Below, piece after piece: positions 8,442 to 15,692 of a DNA stretch of 64,000 nt. A program made the position numbers and the translations under genes. Location: positions 1-64,000 of the forward strand of contig JBQGCL010000066.1 of NCBI GenBank assembly GCA_052038485.1, in the 5' to 3' direction. Origin of the DNA: JACVRW01 sp052038485 (GTDB lineage Bacteria; Actinomycetota; Thermoleophilia; Solirubrobacterales; Thermoleophilaceae). Numbering within the stretch: the first letter of the stretch is position 1; each line of letters starts with the position of its first letter. The notes below the pieces were generated by a model that did not search any database, had not been told where the DNA came from, and saw only the letters and a list, made by a program, of their open reading frames with translations.

Positions 8442-8808
8442 TGACGGTGACCTCGTCGCTGTCGTGGGCCTGCAGGACGGACTCGCCGTCCTCGCCGGTC
8501 CGGATGCGAACGGCCTCCTCGACCGGGAGGACGAACAGCTTCCCGTCACCGACGGACCCGGTGCGCGCGTGGCGCAGGATCACCTCCTTGACGATCCCCG
8601 CGTCCTTGGTCTCCACGACGCACTCGATCTTGAGCTTCGGCCGCAGGTGGACGGCGAGCTCCGAGCCGCGGTAGTGCTCGGTGATCGCCTTCTGCCTGCC
8701 CGAGCCCTTCACCTCCGTGATCGAGAGGCTCGGGAAGCCGGCCTCGAGCAAATCCGCGCGGATCGGCTCGAAGGCCTCGTGCCGGATGTAGGCCACGATC
8801 ATCTTCAT
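8425..8808 (-). CDS. PII nitrogen regulatory protein without the T-loop Tyr51
   Basis: The protein has 127 residues; classical PII has 112. It begins MKMIVAYIRHEAFEPIRADL and has the PII core and B-loop region (TGSVGDGKLFVLPVEEAVRIRTGE). The T-loop reads GRQKAITEHYRGSEL, so Tyr46 is present but residue 51, the uridylylated or adenylylated Tyr in GlnB/GlnK, is Leu. Control by nucleotide and 2-oxoglutarate binding without covalent modification is therefore likely. The C-terminus carries about 15 extra, partly acidic residues. The ATG overlaps the amt stop (ATGA), the standard amtB-glnK pairing in which PII docks on the channel. Whether to call it glnB or glnK cannot be decided. Confidence 0.92.
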   Translation of the reverse strand: MKMIVAYIRHEAFEPIRADLLEAGFPSLSITEVKGSGRQKAITEHYRGSELAVHLRPKLKIECVVETKDAGIVKEVILRHARTGSVGDGKLFVLPVEEAVRIRTGEDGESVLQAHDSDEVTVNGDLA

Positions 8809-10277
8809 GCCGTCGCCTCCCCGGTCATCGCGGTGGCCGTTACGCCGGCGGCCGGTCGCGTCGGCACGCCGTCCGCGACTGGCAGGCCCGGGCCGATCAG
8901 CTCGGACGGCGGGATGAACTGTTCCGGATAGCCGTACATCCCGGTCTCGGAGATGTCCAGACCCGCGTCCTCCTCCTCGGCCGTCACCCGCAGGCCGACG
9001 GTGTGCTTGATGGCAAAGAACACGACATACGACACGGCGAACACGCAGGCGAACGCGACCGCTACGCCGAGCGCTTGGTCACCCAGCTGCGTGAAGCTGC
9101 CCGTGTACCAAAGCCCGCCTTCGCCGACGCCGTTGAGCTCCGCCAGCCGGGGCGCCGTGAAGATGCCGCAAGCGAGCGTTCCCCAGATACCGGCCAAGCC
9201 GTGCGCCGAGAGGGCCCCGACCGGGTCGTCGAGCACCTTCTCGATCAGGATCACGCCGTAGACCACGATCACCCCGGCCACCGCCCCGATGATCGGCGCG
9301 GCCCAGAACTCGACGTAGCCGGATGGGGCGGTGATCGCGACCAGACCCGCGATCGCGCCGTTGCCGGCCATGCCGACGTCGTAGGTCTTGGTGCGCTGGT
9401 ACATCACGGTCAGCGCCGCGACCACGCCCGCGGCGGCAGCGAGGTTGGTCACGAGCGCCACCTCGGCGAACCGGTTGCCGATCGCGCCGAGGGTCGAGCC
9501 GGGGTTGAACCCGAACCAGCCGAGCCACAGGATCAGCACGCCGAGGCCAACGAGCGGCATGGAGTGACCCGGGATCGCCCGCGGTTTGCCGTCGGGCCCG
9601 TACTTGCCGCGGCGTGGCCCGAGCAGGAGCAGCGCCGCAAAGCCCCCGGTCGCACCGATCAGGTGGACCACGGTGGACCCCGCGAAGTCCTGCATGCCGA
9701 TGTTCACCTGAAGCCACCCACCGCCGAAGATCCAGTGGCTGATCACCGGATAGATCAGCGCAGAGAAGACGACGGCGTAGATCACGTAGGCGCTGAACTT
9801 CAGCCGCTCGAGCGTCGTCCCCCACACGATCGCGAGCGAGACGGCGCAGAACACGAATTGGAAGAACAGCAGCGCTGCCGGGCTGATCCCGGCGACGTCG
9901 AGCAGCGGGAACTGCTGGGCGGCCTCCGACGGCACAGAGCTGACATCGAGGAAGAACCCGCTGTCGCCGGCTATCTCACCCGCTCCACCGAACGCGAGGG
10001 CGAACCCAACAGCCCAATACGCGAGCGCGCAGATCGAGAAGTTGGTGAGGATCTTGACGACCCCGAGGCCGGCGTTCTTCGCGCGCGAGAAGCCCACTTC
10101 GAGAAACAGGAATCCTGCCTGCATGAACATGACGAGCACGGCAGCCACGATCACCCAGGTCGTGTTCACCGCCGAGATCGTCTCGTCCAGGGTCGGGCCG
10201 TCAGCGGCGAGCGCCGAGCCGGGTGCAGCCAAAAGCAATCCAAGCGGCACTCCGGCCGCCAGGGTGATACGTCTCAT
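8805..10277 (-). CDS. amt: Ammonium transporter (Amt family)
   Basis: The protein has 490 residues from ATG 10277, chosen for the strong Shine-Dalgarno GGAGAAGGAGG 9 nt upstream. A cleavable signal peptide (MRRITLAAGVPLGLLLAAPGSALA) is followed by the eleven-helix Amt/Rh core. Characteristic stretches are VMFMQAGFLFLEVGFSRAKN, DFAGSTVVHLIGATGGFAALLLLGPR (Amt signature with the first pore His) and GALSAHGLAGIWGTLACGIF (second His). A hydrophilic tail of about 60 residues follows (from AEEEDAGLDISETGMYGYPEQ), the region that contacts PII. The start of the glnB/glnK-type gene overlaps its stop. Expression is probably raised under nitrogen limitation; no clear GlnR box was identified by eye. Confidence 0.95.
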   Translation of the reverse strand: MRRITLAAGVPLGLLLAAPGSALAADGPTLDETISAVNTTWVIVAAVLVMFMQAGFLFLEVGFSRAKNAGLGVVKILTNFSICALAYWAVGFALAFGGAGEIAGDSGFFLDVSSVPSEAAQQFPLLDVAGISPAALLFFQFVFCAVSLAIVWGTTLERLKFSAYVIYAVVFSALIYPVISHWIFGGGWLQVNIGMQDFAGSTVVHLIGATGGFAALLLLGPRRGKYGPDGKPRAIPGHSMPLVGLGVLILWLGWFGFNPGSTLGAIGNRFAEVALVTNLAAAAGVVAALTVMYQRTKTYDVGMAGNGAIAGLVAITAPSGYVEFWAAPIIGAVAGVIVVYGVILIEKVLDDPVGALSAHGLAGIWGTLACGIFTAPRLAELNGVGEGGLWYTGSFTQLGDQALGVAVAFACVFAVSYVVFFAIKHTVGLRVTAEEEDAGLDISETGMYGYPEQFIPPSELIGPGLPVADGVPTRPAAGVTATAMTGEATA

Positions 10278-10413
10278 GGGTTTGAGCCTCCTTCTCCGAG
10301 AGTGAAGGCCACAGTACGAGCGCATCTCCGGCCGGTCTTTATCCAGCTGTCGAAGATTCGCCCGCGGCTTTTCGCCGGCCGGTCGAAGGCGATTCCGGGG
10401 CTTGCGGGAAGCG
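10278..10413 (-). promoter_or_regulatory. Intergenic leader between metH and amt, with a repeated CCGGCCGGTC element
   Basis: These 136 bases lie downstream of metH and upstream of amt. They hold two copies of CCGGCCGGTC (near 10331 and 10370); the one next to metH sits within TTCG...CGAA arms that can fold into a short stem. This could end metH transcription (there is no U-run) or be an operator for amt. A possible -10 (TACTGT on the minus strand) lies near 10310-10320. None of this is certain. Confidence 0.35.
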
Positions 10414-13400
10414 CTAGGCCTTGGTCGGAAGCTTGCCGCCGCGCTCGGTGCCGGCGATCAGCTCGTCGCCGACCTTGTCCTTCGGGATGAAGCCGGACTT
10501 CATGCCGAAGTAGACGGCCTGCGGGTGGTGGGCGACGATCGCCACCGTCGACTGCTCGGGCATCACGGCGAAGCCGTCGGACAGGTACATGCCGATCTTG
10601 TCGAGCTCCAGCAGGCGCCAGACCTTCTCGTGCTCGGACTGCTCCGGGCAAGCCGGGTAGCCCCACGAGTAGCGGCGGCCCTGGTCGAGCTCGATGCCCA
10701 GCCCGCGGCGGACCTCGGAGTGCAGCCACTCGGCGAGGCCCTCGGCGGTCTGCACGCCGAGCCCGTGGGTGAACAGCTGCTCGGCGAACTCGCCGTCCTG
10801 CTCGAGCTTGGCCATCAGCTCCGTGACCTCGGGGCCGACGGTCACGCCCTGGAGCGCCACCACGTCTCGCTCGCCGGAGTCGAGCGGCCGGAAGAAGTCG
10901 GTCAGGCAGATGCGGTCGTGCTTCGGCTGGCGCGGGAAGACGAGCCGCTCCAGCTCACGCTCGCGATCCTCGGGGTCGAACACGACCAGCTCGTTGCCGT
11001 CGGCGGCGGCCGGGAAGTAACCCAAGCGCGCGCGCGGGTGCAGGTAGGTCTGCTCGCGCCACATGCGCTCCAGGCGCGGCTCGAAGTCGTCGCGCAGCAG
11101 CGCGTCCCACTCCTCGCCCTTGACGCCCTTGCCGCCCCAGTGCAGCTTGAACAGCACGTGCCGGTCCAGGTAGGGGAACACGTCGTCGAGGTCGACGTCG
11201 AGCTCGCGCACGCCCCAGAACGGCGGCTCGGGGATCGGCGCGTCGGTGCGCGCCGACGACCGGACCGAGTCGTCGGTCACCGGCGGGCCGTCGTCGACCT
11301 GCTCGCCCTGCTCGCGCAGCTGGCGCGCCTCGTCGCGGATCTTCACGACGAGCCCGTCGCGGGCCTCCCCGTCGACCAGCTTGTCGACCGTGGCGAGCCC
11401 GGCGAACGCGTCCTTGCAGTAGAAGACGCCCGGCTCGTAGACCTCGTCGGACTCCTTGCCCTTCGGGTAGAGGATGCGGCGGCCGAAGTCGCGGTTGATC
11501 GCGGCGCCGCCGATCAGCACCGGGAAGCCGAGACCGCGCTCGTGCAGCTCCTGGACGCAGGTCGGCATCTGCTTGGACGTCGAGACCAGCAGCGCGCTCA
11601 GCCCGATCGCGTCGGCCTCGTGCTCGATCGCCGCGTTGATGATCGTGTCGATCGGGACCTGCTTGCCGAGGTCGACCACCGTGTATCCGTTGTTCGTGAG
11701 GATCGTGTTGACGAGCGACTTGCCGATGTCGTGCACGTCGCCGAACACGGTCGCGATCACGACCTTGCCCTTGGTGTGGCCCTCGATCCGCTCGAGGTAG
11801 TTCTCGAGCTGCGCCACGGCGCGCTTCATCACGGTGGCCGACTGGAGCACGAACGGCAGGATCAGCTCGCCGGCGCCGAACTTGTCGCCCACCTCCTTCA
11901 TGGCGGGCAGCAGCACGTCGTTGAGCGTCGGGACGGCGCCGATCTTCTCGACCGAGCGGTCGATCCACTCCTCCACGCCCTCCTTCTTGCGGCGCAGGAT
12001 GTGGTAGTGCAACGCCTCCTCGGGCTCCATGCCCTCGGTGGGGTCGCCGACCGCGGCCTCCTCGCTCTCACCCTTCTGCTCGAAGTGGGCGATGAAGCGC
12101 TCGAGCGCATCCTCACGCCGGTTGAAGACGAGGTCGTCGGTGAGCTCGCGCTCCTCCTCCGGGATCTCGTTGTACGGCGTGATGTGGTTGGGGTTGACCA
12201 TCGCCAGGTCCAGCCCGGCCTCCACGCAGTGGTGGAGGAAGACCGAGTTGAGCACCGCGCGCGCTCCCGGCGACACGCCGAACGACACGTTCGACACGCC
12301 CAGCGACGTCTTCACGCCCGGGATCTCGGCCTTGATGCGGCGGATGCCCTGGATCGTCTCGACGGCCGACGGCCGCCACTCCTCGTCACCGGTCGTGAGC
12401 GTGAACGTGAGCGCGTCGAAGATCAGCGCCTCGGGGTCGAGGCCGTGCTCGTCGCAGGCCAGCTCCTTGATGCGCTGGGCGATCTCCACCTTGCGCTCGG
12501 CGGTCTTGGCCATGCCGACCTCGTCGATCGTCAGCGCGATCAGCGCGGCGCCGTGCGCCTTGGCCAGCGGGGCGACGACGTCGAGCTTGTCGCGGCCGGC
12601 CTCGAGGTTGACCGAGTTGACGATCGCCCGGCCGGGGATCTGCTCGAGCGCGGTCTTGATCACGTCGGGCTCGGTCGAGTCGACCTGGATCGGCGCGGGC
12701 TGGCTGAGCGCGATCCGCTTGACGACCTGGCGCATCTGCTCGGCCTCGTCCTGGCGCTCGGTGAGGGCGACGCAGACGTCCAGCACGTGCGCGCCGCCGG
12801 TGACCTGGTCCTCGGCGACCTGCACGAGCCCGTCGTAGTCGTCGGCCAGCAGCAGCTCCTTGGCCTTGCGCGAGCCCTGCGAGTTGACGCGCTCGCCGAC
12901 CAACGTCGGGCGCGGCTCCTGAACGAGCGGCGTGGCGGTCATCATGCTCGACACCAGCGCCGGTCCGCGATCGGGACGCTTGTCCGGGGTACGGCCGCCG
13001 ACGCGGTCGACGATCGCCGCGATGTGGTCGGGCGTGGTGCCGCAGCAGCCGCCGACGATCGAGACGCCGTAGCGCTCGACGAACTCCTGGAGCACGTTCG
13101 CCAGCGGGTCGGGCTGCTCGGGGAAGATCGTCTCGCCCTCGGGGCCCTGGAGCGGCAGGCCGGCGTTGGGGATGCAGTGCACCGGCAGCGGGCTGAACTC
13201 GCCGAGGAAGCGGATCGCGTCGCGCATGTCCTCCGGGCCGGTCGAGCAGTTGAGCCCGATCGCGTCGACGTCGAGCGCGAGCAGGGTGGTCAGCACCGCC
13301 TGGATGTCGGTGCCGAGCAGCATCTTGCCGCCGTTGGGGAGCAACGAGACGCTGGTCTGGATCGGCACCGAGCGGCCGGTCAGCTTGAATGCCTCGCGTG

Positions 13401-13923
13401 CGCCGAAGACGGCGGCCTTGACCTCGAGGATGTCCTGGGCCGTCTCGACGATCAGCAGGTCGGCGCCGCCCTCGACGAGCCCGCGCGCCTGCTCGGTGAA
13501 GACCTCGACGAGCTCGCCGAACGTGATCTTGCCGAGCGTCGGGTCGTCGCTGGCCGGCAGGTGGCCGGTCGGGCCGATCGAGCCGGCGACGAAGCGGTGA
13601 TCGCCGGCGGCCGCGCGGGCGAGCTCGGCGGCCTTGCGGTTGATCTCGAGCGTGTGCTCGCCGAGCCCCCACTCCTCGAGCTTGAGCCGCGAGGCCTGGA
13701 AGGTGTCCGTCTCGAGCACTTCGGCGCCGGCGGCGATCATCGACTCGTGCACGCCCTGGATCACGTCCGGGCGGTTGAGGACGAGCGCCTCGTGGCACTT
13801 GCCCTCGAGCCCGCCGTAGTCGGCCGGCGTCAGCTCGAACTGCTCAAGCGTGGCACCCATGCCGCCGTCGAAGACGACGACGCGCTCACGGGTGGCCTGG
13901 ATGAAATCGCGCTCGGGAGCCAA
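10414..13923 (-). CDS. metH: Cobalamin-dependent methionine synthase
   Basis: The protein has 1169 residues, starting at TTG 13923. Domain order is that of MetH: homocysteine-binding Zn barrel (about 1-310; NCSTGPEDMRD and GGCCGTTPDHI with the zinc cysteines), folate-binding barrel (about 340-620), four-helix cap, B12-binding domain with DVHDIGKSLV (the cobalt-ligand DxHxxG motif) and the C-terminal SAM-binding reactivation domain (ARLGYFPAAADGNELVVF). It methylates homocysteine from methyl-tetrahydrofolate using methylcobalamin. No Shine-Dalgarno precedes the TTG. Instead the start codon lies inside a perfect 12-bp inverted repeat (13921-13949). No B12 riboswitch was recognised upstream. Confidence 0.95.
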   Translation of the reverse strand: MAPERDFIQATRERVVVFDGGMGATLEQFELTPADYGGLEGKCHEALVLNRPDVIQGVHESMIAAGAEVLETDTFQASRLKLEEWGLGEHTLEINRKAAELARAAAGDHRFVAGSIGPTGHLPASDDPTLGKITFGELVEVFTEQARGLVEGGADLLIVETAQDILEVKAAVFGAREAFKLTGRSVPIQTSVSLLPNGGKMLLGTDIQAVLTTLLALDVDAIGLNCSTGPEDMRDAIRFLGEFSPLPVHCIPNAGLPLQGPEGETIFPEQPDPLANVLQEFVERYGVSIVGGCCGTTPDHIAAIVDRVGGRTPDKRPDRGPALVSSMMTATPLVQEPRPTLVGERVNSQGSRKAKELLLADDYDGLVQVAEDQVTGGAHVLDVCVALTERQDEAEQMRQVVKRIALSQPAPIQVDSTEPDVIKTALEQIPGRAIVNSVNLEAGRDKLDVVAPLAKAHGAALIALTIDEVGMAKTAERKVEIAQRIKELACDEHGLDPEALIFDALTFTLTTGDEEWRPSAVETIQGIRRIKAEIPGVKTSLGVSNVSFGVSPGARAVLNSVFLHHCVEAGLDLAMVNPNHITPYNEIPEEERELTDDLVFNRREDALERFIAHFEQKGESEEAAVGDPTEGMEPEEALHYHILRRKKEGVEEWIDRSVEKIGAVPTLNDVLLPAMKEVGDKFGAGELILPFVLQSATVMKRAVAQLENYLERIEGHTKGKVVIATVFGDVHDIGKSLVNTILTNNGYTVVDLGKQVPIDTIINAAIEHEADAIGLSALLVSTSKQMPTCVQELHERGLGFPVLIGGAAINRDFGRRILYPKGKESDEVYEPGVFYCKDAFAGLATVDKLVDGEARDGLVVKIRDEARQLREQGEQVDDGPPVTDDSVRSSARTDAPIPEPPFWGVRELDVDLDDVFPYLDRHVLFKLHWGGKGVKGEEWDALLRDDFEPRLERMWREQTYLHPRARLGYFPAAADGNELVVFDPEDRERELERLVFPRQPKHDRICLTDFFRPLDSGERDVVALQGVTVGPEVTELMAKLEQDGEFAEQLFTHGLGVQTAEGLAEWLHSEVRRGLGIELDQGRRYSWGYPACPEQSEHEKVWRLLELDKIGMYLSDGFAVMPEQSTVAIVAHHPQAVYFGMKSGFIPKDKVGDELIAGTERGGKLPTKA

Positions 13924-13949
13924 GGTTCGCTACATGCTAGCGAACCTTG
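13921..13949 (-). promoter_or_regulatory. Perfect 12-bp inverted repeat over the metH start codon
   Basis: CAAGGTTCGCTA (13921-13932), a 5-base loop and TAGCGAACCTTG (13938-13949) form a perfect dyad. A third related half-site, AAGGTTTGCGCTA, follows at 13962-13974. On the transcribed strand the hairpin would hide the metH start codon. As DNA it looks like a repressor operator with three half-sites. It also lies just after the protease stop codon, so a terminator is possible, though there is no U-run. Confidence 0.6.
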
Positions 13950-13972
13950 ACACGAATGTGTGAAGGTTTGCG

Positions 13973-15652
13973 CTAAGGCCGCTTGGACGCTGCGAAAGCG
14001 TCCACGATCCCCTCTCCGTAGAAGCCGTTGCGCTCGGTCGTCCCCTCGCACAGCGCGGTGTAGTCCGGCGTCAGGTCCGGGTCCGGGTAGACGAACACGG
14101 GCGGGTCCGGGCAGGGGTGGTCCTGCGCGGTCCGCTTGAGCACCCGCTCGACGCTGTCGGGCGAGAGCGTCAGCCCGCCGTGGGCGCGGTCCCTGTGCCC
14201 GCGCGCGGCCACGATCAGCGCCGCCACGCCGACGGCGTGCGGCGACGCCATCGAGGTGCCCTGGAGGTACTGGTAGTACGCGCAGTCGCCCTTCGAGCAG
14301 TCGGCGAGCACGAACGGCGTGTTCGGCGTGCCGTCCGGGTTGAGCTCGCCGTTCGCGATCGCCAGCGACTTCGGATACGGCGCCAGGATCACGTTGGCGG
14401 GGTTGCGGTAGTTCGGCGTGCCGAAGTACTCGCGAATGTCGCCGCCGGGCGCCGACACGTCGGCCTGCTCGAGCCCGTAGTCGGAGTAGTAGGCCTTGCG
14501 GGTGCTCGGCCCGACCGAGGTCACGCCGACCACGCCCGGAGCCTCGAGCGGCTCGGACTTGCACGAGTTGTCGATCGCACGCTCGCGCTCGCTGCCGGGC
14601 GGGTAGTCTGGGCTCGTCACGTCGATCACCGGCTTGCCGAGGTCGGTGTTGCCGTTGCCCTCGGCCGACACCAGCGTCACGCCGTGCCGGCGCGCGTAGG
14701 AGAGCGCCCGCTCGGTGGCCGCGATGATCGTGCGCTGCTCGAGCTGCTCCTCCGGCGAGTCGGCCGGGTTGCTCGAGCAGTTGTAGAGCCACGGATCGAT
14801 GTAGTACGACATGTTCACCACGTCGACGCCGATCCTTGCGGCGTAGGTGAGCGCGTCCACGCTGGGCTGGAGGAAGAAGTAGCCCGAGTCCTGCCCGGCG
14901 CGGATGTTGATCAGCTCGACCTTCGGCGCGACGCCGGCCATGCCGAGCTTGTTGAGCGGCGCGCCGACCGTGCCGGCCACGTGCGTGCCGTGGCCGTCCT
15001 CGTCCACGTCCGCCGGGTCGCTGCACGAGCCGTCCGGATCCTCGGCGCAGGCGCCGTCGACCAGCGGGTCGTCGGTGGTGAAGTTACGGCTCAGCGACTT
15101 GTTGAAGTTGGGCGCGATGTCGGGATGCGAGCCGTCGATCCCGGTGTCGAGGATGCCCACGCGCACTCCCTTGCCGCGCTGGCGCTTGTACGACTCGGGC
15201 GGCGTCGCGTGGATCATCCGCATGTCCCACTGGAGGCTCGCGAACGGCTCGGCCGCGGACGCGCCGGTGTTGACGCGACCGCTGCCGGCCGCGCGTTTGC
15301 GCAGCGCGGACATGCGCTCGACCGCGAACGGGTCGCGGGCGCGCACCCGGCTCGCCGGCGCGTAGCCGATCGAGCGGTTGCGGGCGGCGCCGAAGACTGC
15401 CCGGCTGCGTGCGACGCGGGCCACGAAACGGGCGCTGGCGGAGCGCACGGTGGCCACCCCGACCTGGCGGTTCTCGCGCACGATCTTGCCGCCGGCGCGC
15501 GCTATCGCGGCGTGGGCGGCGTGCAGCGAGGCGCCCTGTTCGTACAGCACCACATAGGTGCGCTTGGCGGGCGTTTGCCTGGCGGCGCCGGCCGTGAGCG
15601 GGACGAACAGGCAGACCGCGGCGGCCAGCGCGAGGAAGAGTGTGCGTCGCAT
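13973..15652 (-). CDS. Secreted S8-family subtilisin-like serine protease
   Basis: The protein has 559 residues. A signal peptide (MRRTLFLALAAAVCLFVPLTAGAA) and an I9-type propeptide (about 30-105) precede the catalytic domain. The triad is visible: Asp in VGILDTGIDGSHP, His in DGHGTHVAGTVGA and Ser in QGTSMASPHAVGVAALIVA, with the oxyanion Asn in SAEGNGN. Cysteines at CAEDPDGSC, YNCSS, DNSC, DCSKGDC and the C-terminus suggest disulfides in an exported enzyme. It is probably a degradative or processing protease. Its stop lies 49 bases before metH on the same strand, with the inverted repeat between them, so the two are probably regulated separately. Confidence 0.93.
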   Translation of the reverse strand: MRRTLFLALAAAVCLFVPLTAGAARQTPAKRTYVVLYEQGASLHAAHAAIARAGGKIVRENRQVGVATVRSASARFVARVARSRAVFGAARNRSIGYAPASRVRARDPFAVERMSALRKRAAGSGRVNTGASAAEPFASLQWDMRMIHATPPESYKRQRGKGVRVGILDTGIDGSHPDIAPNFNKSLSRNFTTDDPLVDGACAEDPDGSCSDPADVDEDGHGTHVAGTVGAPLNKLGMAGVAPKVELINIRAGQDSGYFFLQPSVDALTYAARIGVDVVNMSYYIDPWLYNCSSNPADSPEEQLEQRTIIAATERALSYARRHGVTLVSAEGNGNTDLGKPVIDVTSPDYPPGSERERAIDNSCKSEPLEAPGVVGVTSVGPSTRKAYYSDYGLEQADVSAPGGDIREYFGTPNYRNPANVILAPYPKSLAIANGELNPDGTPNTPFVLADCSKGDCAYYQYLQGTSMASPHAVGVAALIVAARGHRDRAHGGLTLSPDSVERVLKRTAQDHPCPDPPVFVYPDPDLTPDYTALCEGTTERNGFYGEGIVDAFAASKRP

Positions 15653-15692
15653 GCCGGAATTCCTACCCGACGGCGCCGTTATGTAGACCCGA

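Noticed and set aside
10402..13950. A 1182-residue open frame on the plus strand opposite metH
   Set aside because: It is rich in repeats of Leu, Val, Asp and Arg typical of an antisense shadow, and metH is unmistakable on the other strand.
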